Part shown: in pieces, positions 27,047 to 36,633 of the stretch | Layout of the letters: every line of letters starts with the position of its first letter | Numbering within the stretch: the stretch's first letter is position 1 | Notes under the pieces: model-generated | The model's input: the letters and a program-made list of their open reading frames with translations, nothing else | What the model was told of the DNA's origin: nothing | The model's database searches: none | NCBI GenBank assembly: GCA_947589355.1 | Contig: CANPZC010000004.1 | Span: 1-64,000 of the forward strand | Source: an uncultured Clostridia bacterium | GTDB lineage: Bacteria; Bacillota; Clostridia; Oscillospirales; Ruminococcaceae | Direction: 5' to 3' | DNA: 64,000 nucleotides | Translations under genes and position numbers: made by a program

Positions 27047-28963
27047 TTGAACTACAATATGTGCTTTGATATATGTGCGCTGTTCGTCGGCGTTATAATG
27101 CTGATGACCTATTACTACAGAAAGACTATAGTTTCATACAAGGCAAGGATATTTGAGGCGCTTTTGTGGCTGTGCTTCGGCGCGGCTGCGGCAGACATAA
27201 TAGCGGCTTTTGCAAACGCCCCAAGCTGCCCTATGATGATAAAGTGGATATCCAACATGGTGTATTACAGCCTTCACGCGGCAACCAACTTTTTCGGCGT
27301 TTTGTATTTTATACTTATGGCAGAGCCTATGGTCAAGATGTCAAATATGCGAAAGATACATCTTTTCTTGCCGTTTGCCGCTGAGATAGTGCTTATTGCA
27401 TTCAACCCGATACTGAGGCTGCTTTTCTACTTTGACGAAAACGGAACGTATCAGCGCGGCGGCGGAGTATGGATATGCTACGCTATAACGGTATACTATT
27501 TTGTATACATGATAGTATTCCTTTTAAAACATACAGATTTCTTCGACAAGAAAATGCAGATAGTGATAACCATGTTTTCGGTGATGTATATACTGCCTAT
27601 GGTGCTGCAATATTTCTTCCCGAGTCTTCTGCTTGAATGTTTTGCCGCAACGCTGTTCATACTTGTTATATACATACTTTACCAGACGGAAGACAACAGC
27701 ATAGACAATCAGACAAAGCTGCTTTCCTATCAGGCGTTTGAGAGCGACTGCAAAGCGTATGCGGCCACCAACATGAATTTTTCGGTGCTGATGATAAAAA
27801 TACGCGATGCAAAATTTCTGACCGATGCGTTCGGAAACCAGTTCTGTACAAAGGTTTACGCTTCGTTTGCAAACTATATAAGCCAGTTTGTGCGCTATGG
27901 CAACGCCTACAGCCTTGGCGGCGGCATTTTTGCGCTGTGCTTTATAAACGAGAACGTTGACCCCAAAAACGTGCTTGAAAGCATAACCGAGCGCATGAAG
28001 CAGCCGTGGGGCTTTGAAGAGATAATAACGCGCCTGTCGGTATCGGTGAGCATTATAAGCTACCCGATGCACGCCGCCGATTATCAGTCGTTTATGGAGC
28101 TTGCCGACACGGTATTTTTCCGCAGCGACTACAAACCCGATATAATCTACGCGGATAAAATGATAGTTAAAGACAAGCGCAGAAGAAGCGACATTGAAAG
28201 GGCGATAGCCTCCGGCAATGTTACAGACAGCTTAGAGATATTCTATCAGCCTATATATTCTAATAAGGAAAAGCGTTTTACGGGCGTTGAAGCTCTGGTG
28301 CGTATGCGCGACAGGCTTATGGGTTACGTCATGCCCGATGAGTTCATACCGATAGCCGAAAAGAGCGGCGCTATGATGCGCATAGGCGAATACATATTTG
28401 AAAACATATGCAAATACATATCATCGCATGATACCGATGTTTTCGGAATAAAGTTCTTTACCGTGAATCTTTCTGTAATGCAGTGTATGCAGACGGACTT
28501 AGTGGCTCAAATGGCTTCTATCATGCAGAAATACGGCGTAAACCCCAGTAAGATATGTTTTGAGATATCAGAAATTGCGGCGACAGACCCGCCCGACGTT
28601 ATGATAAACAACATAAAGCAGCTGCACAAACTGGGCGTAAGCTTCTCGCTGGATAACTACGGCACGGGGCAGTCGGGCTTGCAGCAGCTGACTTTACTGC
28701 CGCTGAGAATGATAAAGTTTGACAGCAGTTTTATAAAGCGCGCAATGAACGATCCGCGTGAGAGAACTATTCTGCAAAGTTCTGTGAATATGTCAAAGAG
28801 CATACGAATAGAAGCGGTGGCATCGGGCATTGAGAATGAGAATATGTACAGCCAGATGCAAGAGTTCGGCTTTGATTTCTGCCAAGGCTTTTACTATGCG
28901 CCGGTGTGCAGCGAGGAAGACCTGCCCGGCAAACTGGTAGAGCTCAGCGGTCAGCAAAAATAA
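27047..28963 (+). CDS. Membrane protein with degenerate GGDEF and EAL domains
   Basis: 638 residues; TTG start eight nt after GAGGAGG. Residues 1-215 contain about seven hydrophobic helices, a putative membrane sensor. A GGDEF-like domain (~225-370) has GGGIF (~291) in place of GGDEF, so diguanylate cyclase activity is unlikely. The EAL domain (~390-630) keeps EAL (GVEALVRM), the Asn in VNLSVMQ, EISE, and the Lys/Asp region IKFDSSFI. However, it has DNYGTG for DDFGTG (~536) and ASGIE for the catalytic AEGVE (~592). It may bind c-di-GMP without turning it over. Standalone gene; output unknown. Confidence 0.85.
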   Translation: MNYNMCFDICALFVGVIMLMTYYYRKTIVSYKARIFEALLWLCFGAAAADIIAAFANAPSCPMMIKWISNMVYYSLHAATNFFGVLYFILMAEPMVKMSNMRKIHLFLPFAAEIVLIAFNPILRLLFYFDENGTYQRGGGVWICYAITVYYFVYMIVFLLKHTDFFDKKMQIVITMFSVMYILPMVLQYFFPSLLLECFAATLFILVIYILYQTEDNSIDNQTKLLSYQAFESDCKAYAATNMNFSVLMIKIRDAKFLTDAFGNQFCTKVYASFANYISQFVRYGNAYSLGGGIFALCFINENVDPKNVLESITERMKQPWGFEEIITRLSVSVSIISYPMHAADYQSFMELADTVFFRSDYKPDIIYADKMIVKDKRRRSDIERAIASGNVTDSLEIFYQPIYSNKEKRFTGVEALVRMRDRLMGYVMPDEFIPIAEKSGAMMRIGEYIFENICKYISSHDTDVFGIKFFTVNLSVMQCMQTDLVAQMASIMQKYGVNPSKICFEISEIAATDPPDVMINNIKQLHKLGVSFSLDNYGTGQSGLQQLTLLPLRMIKFDSSFIKRAMNDPRERTILQSSVNMSKSIRIEAVASGIENENMYSQMQEFGFDFCQGFYYAPVCSEEDLPGKLVELSGQQK

Positions 28964-29001
28964 CATACTCAAAATTTTACAGACATTCGGAGGAAACTAC
29001 T

Positions 29002-31638
29002 ATGCGTGAATATCTTAAAAGCAGTGAAGAAGTGCTGAAAGAGCTTGAAACCTCAGCAGGGGGAATTACAACTTCTCAGGCTGAGGAGCGCAAAGCTAAA
29101 TACGGTCTTAACAAACTGAAAGAGGGCGAGAAAAAGTCGCTTCTTCGCAGGTTCTTAGAGCAGATAGCCGACCCGATGATAATAATACTTATCGTTGCGG
29201 CGGTGGTATCTGGCATAACTGCCGTATACGAGGGCGAGAGCTTCGCAGACGTTATAATAATAATGGCGGTAGTAATAATAAACGCGGTGCTGGGCGTTTT
29301 TCAGGAAAGCAAAGCTGAAAAGGCTATAGAGGCATTGCAGGAGATAGCCGCGGCAACTTCAAAGGTATTGCGTGACGGAAAACAGGTAACGCTGAGAAGC
29401 GAAGAACTTGTTCCGGGAGATATAGTTATACTCGAAGCAGGCGACAGCGTACCTGCCGACGGACGAATAATAGAATGCGCGAGCCTTAAAGTTGAGGAAG
29501 CCGCTCTTACGGGTGAATCTCTGCCGGTTACTAAAGAGATAGCGGCGCTTGAAAGCGCTGACGGCAAAGACGTACCGCTGGGCGACAGAAAGAACATGGT
29601 CTACATGGGCAGCACGGTAGTCTACGGCAGAGGCGCGGCAGTTATAACCGCAACCGGTATGGATACCGAAATGGGCAAGATAGCCGATGCGCTTACAAAG
29701 GCGCAGGACAACGACACTCCGCTGCAAATAAAGCTGGCGCAGCTTTCAAAGATACTGACATTTCTGGTGCTTGCGATATGTATAATTATATTCGGCGTAA
29801 GCCTTATCAGGGCTGACAGCATTAACGGCGATGTGCTTATTGACACGTTCATGGTCGCTGTGAGCCTTGCGGTCGCTGCAATACCCGAGGGTCTTGCGGC
29901 GGTGGTAACGATAGTTTTGTCTATCGGCGTTACGAATATGTCAAAGAGAAACGCCGTTATCCGCAAGCTTACGGCTGTTGAAACTCTCGGCTGCGCTGAG
30001 ATAATATGCTCAGATAAAACGGGTACTCTTACGCAGAACAAGATGACGGTAGTTGAGCATTACGGCGATGATGAGAAACTGCTTGCCGAGGGTATGTCGC
30101 TTTCTTCCGATGCAGACCTTGACGAGAACGGCGAGGCTATAGGTGAGCCCACCGAATGCGCTCTGGTAAACTATGCAAACAAACTGGGTCTGCCTAAAAC
30201 CGAGCGTAAGAAAGCCATGCCGCGCATTGGTGAAGCTCCGTTTGACTCTATGAGAAAGATGATGTCTACCGTACACCGCAGCGAGGATGGCAGCATTACG
30301 CAGTTTACAAAGGGCGCGCCCGATGAGATACTTCGCCGCTGCACCACCGCTTGGATAGGCGGCAAAGTCGTTACTCTTACAGACGAGATAAGAAACGATA
30401 TAATGTCTGCCAACAAAAACATGGCTGACAGGGCGCTGCGTGTGCTTGCGTGCGCTTTCAGAAAGTGGGATACCCAGCCGCAGAATTTTGAGGACAAATA
30501 TCTCGAGCAGGAGCTTTGTTTTATAGGTCTTACGGGAATGATAGACCCGATACGCCCCGAAGTAAAGGCTGCAATAGAGAGATGCCTCGGCGCAGGCATA
30601 AGACCGGTTATGATTACGGGCGACCACAAGGACACCGCTGTTGCCATAGCGAAAGACCTCGGCATAATTACAGATGCTTCGCAGGCTATAACAGGCGCGC
30701 AGCTTGATGAGATATCGGACGAAGACCTTGCAGAAAAGATAGAGCTTTACAGTGTGTACGCGCGCGTTCAGCCCGAGCATAAAGTGCGCATAGTAAAAGC
30801 ATGGCAGCAAAAGCATAAAGTAACCGCTATGACGGGCGACGGCGTAAACGATGCGCCCTCTATAAAGAATGCCGACATAGGCATAGGCATGGGCATAACC
30901 GGCACTGACGTTACCAAAAACGTTGCCGATATGGTTCTTGCCGATGACAACTTTGCAACTATAATCTCCGCAGTTGAGGAGGGCAGGCGCATTTACGACA
31001 ACATAAGAAAGTCTATTCAGTTTTTGCTTTCTTCAAACTTGTCGGAAGTGCTTTCTATATTCTTCTCTACTATGCTGGGATTTGTAATACTCAAACCCGT
31101 GCACCTGTTGTGGATAAACCTTATCACCGACTGCCTGCCTGCTCTGGCTCTTGGCATGGAGCGCGCCGAAAAAGACATTATGAAACGCAAGCCGCGCCGC
31201 AGCGATGAGGGCATATTCTCGGGCGGACTGGGCGTTGACGTGCTTTTGCAGGGGCTGCTGGTAACTATCATAACCATGGCGGCATACTTTGTAGGGCACT
31301 TTATGGAAAGCGGCGTGTGGGAGATAGCGCAGTCGAACGACGGCATGACAATGGCGTTTTTGGCGCTCTCGATGACGGAAGTTTTCCACTCGTTCAATAT
31401 GCGGTCGCGCCGCAAATCTATATTCACTTTCAAGAAGCAAAACCCCGTGCTGTGGGCATCAATGGCGCTGTCGCTTATATGCACAACGGGAGTTATATAC
31501 ATTCCTTTCCTGCGCAGCGCATTCGGATTTACCACAATAAGCCTTAAAGAATACCTCGTGGCAATGGCACTGGCTGTAACCGTTATACCGATAATCGAGC
31601 TTGTAAAACTCATTCAGAGAGCGACGGAGAAGAAGTAA
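29002..31638 (+). CDS. P-type Ca2+-transporting ATPase (SERCA/PMCA-like)
   Basis: 878 residues from ATG 29002 (CGGAGGAAACTACT upstream); a longer in-frame ORF overlaps the previous gene and is unlikely. All P-type landmarks are present: TGES (~170), PEGLAAVVTIVLSIG in the ion-binding helix, the phosphorylation motif DKTGTLTQNKM (~337), KGAPDE, TGDHKDTA, and GDGVNDAP (~612). The C-terminal helices contain WINLITDCLPALALGME. This set is typical of bacterial Ca2+-exporting type IIA pumps. Its TAA overlaps the ATG of the following methylase gene (TAATG). Confidence 0.92.
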   Translation: MREYLKSSEEVLKELETSAGGITTSQAEERKAKYGLNKLKEGEKKSLLRRFLEQIADPMIIILIVAAVVSGITAVYEGESFADVIIIMAVVIINAVLGVFQESKAEKAIEALQEIAAATSKVLRDGKQVTLRSEELVPGDIVILEAGDSVPADGRIIECASLKVEEAALTGESLPVTKEIAALESADGKDVPLGDRKNMVYMGSTVVYGRGAAVITATGMDTEMGKIADALTKAQDNDTPLQIKLAQLSKILTFLVLAICIIIFGVSLIRADSINGDVLIDTFMVAVSLAVAAIPEGLAAVVTIVLSIGVTNMSKRNAVIRKLTAVETLGCAEIICSDKTGTLTQNKMTVVEHYGDDEKLLAEGMSLSSDADLDENGEAIGEPTECALVNYANKLGLPKTERKKAMPRIGEAPFDSMRKMMSTVHRSEDGSITQFTKGAPDEILRRCTTAWIGGKVVTLTDEIRNDIMSANKNMADRALRVLACAFRKWDTQPQNFEDKYLEQELCFIGLTGMIDPIRPEVKAAIERCLGAGIRPVMITGDHKDTAVAIAKDLGIITDASQAITGAQLDEISDEDLAEKIELYSVYARVQPEHKVRIVKAWQQKHKVTAMTGDGVNDAPSIKNADIGIGMGITGTDVTKNVADMVLADDNFATIISAVEEGRRIYDNIRKSIQFLLSSNLSEVLSIFFSTMLGFVILKPVHLLWINLITDCLPALALGMERAEKDIMKRKPRRSDEGIFSGGLGVDVLLQGLLVTIITMAAYFVGHFMESGVWEIAQSNDGMTMAFLALSMTEVFHSFNMRSRRKSIFTFKKQNPVLWASMALSLICTTGVIYIPFLRSAFGFTTISLKEYLVAMALAVTVIPIIELVKLIQRATEKK

Positions 31639-34424
31639 TGACAGACAAAGAAAAGAAAGCCGCAGCCAAAAAGTTTGCTGAGAGCTGGAAAGGCAAGGGC
31701 TACGAAAAGGGCGAGAGCCAGCCTTTCTGGAATGAACTTTTGCAGACGGTCTACGGCGTTGAGGACGTATACAGATTTATAAGATACGAAGAACAGGTAA
31801 AGCTAGATAACACCGCTTTTATTGACGGCTACATCGACGACACGCACGTTATGATAGAGCAGAAGTCTGTTGACAAAGACCTGCGCAAGGCTATCAGGCA
31901 GTCGGACGGCTCAGTCCTCACGCCGTTTCAGCAGGCAAAGAGGTATGCTGCGGAACTGCCGTATTCAAGGCGGCCGCGGTGGATAGTTACCTGCAATTTT
32001 TCAGAGTTTCTTGTGTACGATATGGAAAAGCCCAACAGTGAGCCCGAGCAGATATTTCTGAAAGACCTACCCGAGGAATACTACCGCTTGCAGTTTCTTG
32101 TTGACACGGGCGATGAAAATATCAAGAAAGAAATGGAGATATCTCTGAAAGCAGGCGAACTGGTAGGCAAGCTGTATGATGCCATACTGAAACAATACAG
32201 CGACCCCGAAAGCCCCGAAACGCTCAAAAGCCTGAATATGCTCTGCGTGCGCCTGGTGTTCTGTATGTATGCGGAGGACGCAGGCATTTTCGGCAAGCAT
32301 GATATGTTCGGCAGCTATCTGCGGCAGTATCAGGCGAAAGACGTTCGCAGGGCGCTGATAGAGCTTTTTCGCGTGCTGGATACAAAGGAAGAGGACAGAG
32401 ACAAGTATATGGAGGAAGACCTCTCTGCTTTTCCGTATGTGAACGGCGGACTTTTTGCTGATGAAGACATTGAGATACCGCGCTTTAACGATGAGATTAC
32501 CGACCTTTTGGTGAACAAGGCAAGTGCAGGCTTCAACTGGTCGGAGATATCGCCGACGATATTCGGGGCGGTGTTTGAGAGCACTCTGAACCCCGAAACA
32601 AGGCGCAGCGGCGGTATGCATTACACGTCTATCGAGAATATTCACAAGGTCATTGATCCGCTTTTTCTTGACGGTCTGAAAGAAGAATTCGCGCAGATAT
32701 GCGAAATTAAAGTGACCAAGACGAGAAACAGCCGCCTTGAAGCTTTCAGAGACAAGCTTGCCTCGCTTACGTTTTTAGACCCTGCGTGCGGCAGCGGAAA
32801 TTTTCTGACCGAGACGTATATTCGTCTTAGGCGGCTGGAAAACATGGCTCTTGAAAAGATACACGGTGCGCAGATGCTGCTGGGCGGCGAGGGCGAATTT
32901 GACCCGATAAAGGTAGGCATAGGGCAGTTTTACGGCATTGAGATAAACGATTTTGCCGTTACCGTTGCCAAGACCGCCTTGTGGATAGCCGAAGCGCAAA
33001 TGAAGTATGAAACGGAGCAGATAGTGCAGCAGGAAATAGCGTTTTTGCCGCTGAAAAGCTATGCCAACATTGTTGAGGGCAACGCCCTGCGCATTGACTG
33101 GCAAGACGTTGTGCCCAAAGAAAAGCTGAATTACATAATGGGCAATCCGCCGTTTGTGGGATATTCTTTGCAGACAAAAGAGCAGAAAAATGATATACTT
33201 TCTGTTTATGTAGATGAAAAGGGCAAGCCCTATAAAACGGCAGGAAAGATAGACTATGTTGCAGGCTGGTATTATAAAGCAAGTCTTTTAATGCAGAATA
33301 CAACTATCCGCGCGGCGTTTGTTTCAACAAATTCTATTACTCAGGGCGAACAGGTCGCAGGGGTATGGAAGCCGCTTTTTGAACGTTTTGGTATTCATAT
33401 AGACTTTGCGCACAGGACGTTTCGCTGGGATAGCGAGGCGACATTAAAAGCTCATGTGCATTGTGTTATTGTGGGATTTAGTATTGCTGAAAATAAGGCT
33501 GACAAGATACTTTTTGACAATGATACTAAAAAAGTTGCGAAGAATATAAATCCGTTTCTTATAGATGCTCCGCTTGTATTTATAGAAAACAGAAGTGAGC
33601 CTATTTGTGATGTACCTAAAATGACTACAGGCAACCGTCCTGCTGACGGCGGTCATTTGATCATCGAAAAAGAAGATTATGATGATTTCATAAAGAAAGA
33701 GCCTAACGCCATAAAATATATTAAAAAGATAATAGGTGCAAAAGAATATATCAATAATCAAGATAGATATTGTTTATGGTTAGTAGGGGCAAGCCCTGCT
33801 GAAATAAGAAAAATGCCGGAGGTTATGAAACGTATAGAATTATGCAGGCAGGACAGATTAAGCGGAGCACCGGACAGGCAAAAGCTCGCTGATACTCCTA
33901 TGCTTTTCAGAGAAACAAAAAACCCAAACTTGTTTATTATTGTTCCCCGTGTTTCATCTGAAAACAGAAGATATATACCTTTAGGTTATTTAGATGATTC
34001 ATTTATACCCACTGATTCTGCTACTATAATTCCTTATGCCAACTTGTATTATTTTGGTGTATTAACTTCAAATGTACATATGGCATGGATGAGAACAGTG
34101 TGCGGCAGGCTGAAAAGCGACTACCGCTATTCAAAAGACATAGTCTACAACAACTTCCCGTGGTGCGAGCCGAGCGCGGAACAAAAGGCTAAAATTGAGC
34201 AGACCGCGCAGGGGATTTTAGATGCCCGCGCGAAATACCCCGACTGCTCTCTTGCCGACCTGTACGACGAGACTACCATGCCGCCCGATCTGCGCAGGGC
34301 ACACCAGCTGAACGACTTTGCTGTTATGGCTGCTTACGGCTTTGCAAAAAATATCACCGAGTCGGAATGTGTTGCCAGCCTGATGAAAATGTACCGCGCA
34401 CTGACGGACAGCGAACAGAAATAA
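31638..34424 (+). CDS. MmeI-like (type IIL/IIG) restriction-modification enzyme
   Basis: 928 residues. The N-terminal part holds a PD-(D/E)XK-type nuclease signature, FIDGYIDDTHVMIEQK (~62-77), as in MmeI-family enzymes that cut and methylate with one polypeptide. A helical spacer follows. The gamma-class adenine methylase core has motif I LDPACGSGNF (~380) and motif IV NPPF (~502). The next ~300 residues, in the target-recognition region, are encoded by noticeably more A+T-rich DNA (33.18-34.08 kb) than both flanks, consistent with specificity swapping. It starts within the stop codon of the Ca2+ ATPase gene, so it is probably cotranscribed, an odd pairing. Whether the nuclease is active cannot be told from sequence. 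Confidence 0.85.
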   Translation: MTDKEKKAAAKKFAESWKGKGYEKGESQPFWNELLQTVYGVEDVYRFIRYEEQVKLDNTAFIDGYIDDTHVMIEQKSVDKDLRKAIRQSDGSVLTPFQQAKRYAAELPYSRRPRWIVTCNFSEFLVYDMEKPNSEPEQIFLKDLPEEYYRLQFLVDTGDENIKKEMEISLKAGELVGKLYDAILKQYSDPESPETLKSLNMLCVRLVFCMYAEDAGIFGKHDMFGSYLRQYQAKDVRRALIELFRVLDTKEEDRDKYMEEDLSAFPYVNGGLFADEDIEIPRFNDEITDLLVNKASAGFNWSEISPTIFGAVFESTLNPETRRSGGMHYTSIENIHKVIDPLFLDGLKEEFAQICEIKVTKTRNSRLEAFRDKLASLTFLDPACGSGNFLTETYIRLRRLENMALEKIHGAQMLLGGEGEFDPIKVGIGQFYGIEINDFAVTVAKTALWIAEAQMKYETEQIVQQEIAFLPLKSYANIVEGNALRIDWQDVVPKEKLNYIMGNPPFVGYSLQTKEQKNDILSVYVDEKGKPYKTAGKIDYVAGWYYKASLLMQNTTIRAAFVSTNSITQGEQVAGVWKPLFERFGIHIDFAHRTFRWDSEATLKAHVHCVIVGFSIAENKADKILFDNDTKKVAKNINPFLIDAPLVFIENRSEPICDVPKMTTGNRPADGGHLIIEKEDYDDFIKKEPNAIKYIKKIIGAKEYINNQDRYCLWLVGASPAEIRKMPEVMKRIELCRQDRLSGAPDRQKLADTPMLFRETKNPNLFIIVPRVSSENRRYIPLGYLDDSFIPTDSATIIPYANLYYFGVLTSNVHMAWMRTVCGRLKSDYRYSKDIVYNNFPWCEPSAEQKAKIEQTAQGILDARAKYPDCSLADLYDETTMPPDLRRAHQLNDFAVMAAYGFAKNITESECVASLMKMYRALTDSEQK

Positions 34425-34426
34425 TA

Positions 34427-34460
34427 AAAAGGAGTTGTTGCATATGCAGCAGCTCCTTTG
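34427..34460 (-). terminator. Terminator between the restriction enzyme and MATE genes
   Basis: AAAGGAG...CTCCTTT stem extended by TTGTTGC/GCAGCAG around ATAT. The T-rich tract follows on the minus strand, serving the MATE gene; it may also stop plus-strand reading. Confidence 0.7.
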
Positions 34461-34476
34461 TTATGTTAGTTGATTT

Positions 34477-35859
34477 TTACGCTCTTGCCTTGTGCGCTGT
34501 CATTTTATACAGCTGCTGCCCGTGCTGACCGAGCAGCATTTGCTTGCGCCTGCCAAAGTACATCGAGCACAGGAACACCATGCACAGCACCCATGTAACA
34601 GGCTCTGTAACGCACGTGCCTAAGAACCCGAAGTGCGGTATCAGAAACGCCGCCGAGAATATCTTCATACCAAGTTCTATGCTGCTTGAAACGAGCGGCG
34701 CTATCTTGTGACCGAGCGCCTGCATTGCGTTTCTCATGCATATAAGCAGACCAAGCGCAGGGTAGAACGGAAAGTGCAGCCGCAGACTCAGAACACCGTT
34801 GCGCACGATAAATTCGCTGTCAGTGCCGGTAGTGAAGCGTATCAGCGCGCCTCCGAAAAGGTACACCACCGCGCAGGAGAACACGCCCCATATCATCTCC
34901 ATAGCCATTACCTGCTTTATGCCGGCGTCCATTCTGGCAAACTTTTTCGCGCCGCGGTTCTGACCGATAAACGTTGCTGCAGCGGTAGAAATAGAACTAA
35001 GCGGCGACATAAATATTACGATTATACGCCTTGCTGCGGTGTATGCTGAAATGTATATCTCGCCCAGCGCGTTGTTAGCCCTCTGGAAAATTACCGAGCC
35101 CATGTCAACAACGCTTATCATAAATGCCATAGCCATGCCGTTCACCAGCATTTCGCCGAGCATCTTTTTCTCAAGTTTCATATCCTCGCCCGAGGGGAGT
35201 ATATCTTTGTATTTTCTGAAAAGGTGTATGCCGCACAGCGCCGCCGAAACAGTCTGCGAAAGCACCGTTGCCACAGCCGCGCCTGCAATGCCCATACCGA
35301 TAAACTTTACAAAAAGCACGTCGGTTATAACGTTCAGCACGCTTGAAAAAATGAGGTAGTAAAGCGGCGTTCTGCTGTTGCCCACAGCCCTGAGTATGCA
35401 TGAGAACATATTGTAAGCGACCGTTGAGGCCATGCCTGCGCAGATTATTGTGATGTATACATAAGCATCGTGGTATATCGCGCCGCGAACGTTCATCATT
35501 TCAAGCAGCGGTTTCATAAACATAACAGATGCAGCCGTAAGAACGGTCGCAACGATAACATTGAGCTTTATCATGTGCCCTATCGAGCGTTTCAGTGAGC
35601 GTATATCCTGCGCGCCGAAATACCTCGAAGAAACGAGCGCGTATCCGTTGTTCATGCCCTGCGCGAAGTTGATTATCAGCGACCACAGCGCCGAGACCGC
35701 GCCTATCGAGGCTATTGCGCCGTCGCCGAGTGTGTAGCCGCATACCATGGTATCTACCATGTTGTATACCTGCTGAAACAGATTGCCGATAAGAAGCGGC
35801 AGCGCGAACGCGAGAATGAGTTTTACGGGATTGCCATGTGTAAGATCTTTTGTGTGCAT
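34477..35859 (-). CDS. MATE-family efflux transporter
   Basis: 460 residues, about 12 hydrophobic helices in two similar halves. N-terminal HGNPVKLILAFALPLLIGNLFQQVYNMVDTMVCGYTLG is typical of the DinF/NorM-like MATE family (Na+ or H+-coupled export of cationic drugs or metabolites). Start ATG 35859 follows AAAGGAG closely. The upstream phosphodiesterase gene ends 15 nt away, so the two probably share a transcript. Substrate unknown. Confidence 0.9.
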   Translation of the reverse strand: MHTKDLTHGNPVKLILAFALPLLIGNLFQQVYNMVDTMVCGYTLGDGAIASIGAVSALWSLIINFAQGMNNGYALVSSRYFGAQDIRSLKRSIGHMIKLNVIVATVLTAASVMFMKPLLEMMNVRGAIYHDAYVYITIICAGMASTVAYNMFSCILRAVGNSRTPLYYLIFSSVLNVITDVLFVKFIGMGIAGAAVATVLSQTVSAALCGIHLFRKYKDILPSGEDMKLEKKMLGEMLVNGMAMAFMISVVDMGSVIFQRANNALGEIYISAYTAARRIIVIFMSPLSSISTAAATFIGQNRGAKKFARMDAGIKQVMAMEMIWGVFSCAVVYLFGGALIRFTTGTDSEFIVRNGVLSLRLHFPFYPALGLLICMRNAMQALGHKIAPLVSSSIELGMKIFSAAFLIPHFGFLGTCVTEPVTWVLCMVFLCSMYFGRRKQMLLGQHGQQLYKMTAHKARA

Positions 35860-35874
35860 TTTTCTCCTTTGCCC

Positions 35875-36426
35875 TTAGGTGTTTTGTAGTGTTGTCATTG
35901 TTGTTAGTTCCATATATTTGCAGCCGTTTACAAGGTCTTTCCATGCAAAAAGACCGTTTTTGTAAATCAAATAGCTGTGCGGTGAGTTTTCTTTCGGTAT
36001 CGAAACAGAGCCGCAGTTTATATGCATCACGCCGCCGATGTTTTCAAACTTCGGTATGTGCGTGTGCCCGTAAAGAAGCACATCGCTGTTTATATTCTGT
36101 GGGATGTTGTGCCCGTGGCAGGCGTACACCGAAATGTTATCAAGCCAAAGCAGCGCGTACTCTGACATTATATGAAAGTCGAGCATCATCTGATCCACTT
36201 CGCTGTCGCAGTTGCCTTTTATGCAGAGAATTTTGTCTTTCATACTATTCAGTATCTGAGCAACTTCTTTCGGCTGATAGTCCTGCGGCAGGTCGTTTCG
36301 CGGCCCGTGGTACAAAATATCGCCCAGCAGCAAAAGTTTGTCGGCGCGCTCGTTTTCAAACGCTTTTGCCAACCGTCTGCACCAGTAAGCAGAACCGTGT
36401 ATATCAGAGGCTATAAACAGCTTCAT
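35875..36426 (-). CDS. YfcE-type metallophosphodiesterase
   Basis: 183 residues from ATG 36426 (AAGGAA eight nt upstream; a longer ORF has no ribosome site). Metal ligands of the calcineurin-like fold are in order: SDIHGS, LLGDILYHGPRN, KGNCDS, CHGHN, LLYGHTHIP. That is the YfcE/MJ0936 group of small phosphodiesterases active on artificial or cyclic phosphodiesters; the physiological substrate is not known. Runs with the downstream MATE gene. Confidence 0.9.
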   Translation of the reverse strand: MKLFIASDIHGSAYWCRRLAKAFENERADKLLLLGDILYHGPRNDLPQDYQPKEVAQILNSMKDKILCIKGNCDSEVDQMMLDFHIMSEYALLWLDNISVYACHGHNIPQNINSDVLLYGHTHIPKFENIGGVMHINCGSVSIPKENSPHSYLIYKNGLFAWKDLVNGCKYMELTTMTTLQNT

Positions 36427-36573
36427 ATGACCATTCCTTAAATATATTTTCAAGCATATTATAGCACCGCCAAAGAATTTGTCAAGCGGTTTTTCAAACT
36501 TTTTTCAAAATCGTGAATATGTATAAAAACGTTTTCACTTGCGCAAAAAATCTATCTAAAATCACGCTTTTGT

Positions 36574-36602
36574 TTGACAAGCCGCCCGTTTTGTGATACA
36601 AT
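36574..36602 (+). promoter_or_regulatory. Promoter of the HAD/cardiolipin synthase operon
   Basis: TTGACA (36574-36579), 17-nt spacer, TACAAT (36597-36602), 31 nt before the HAD start. Confidence 0.75.
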
Positions 36603-36633
36603 GTTCTAAACGATATAGGAAAGGTCTGTTTTT

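Noticed and set aside
28906..29001. Upstream extension of the Ca2+ ATPase frame to 28906
   Set aside because: It overlaps the GGDEF-EAL gene and ignores the clear CGGAGG ribosome site before ATG 29002.
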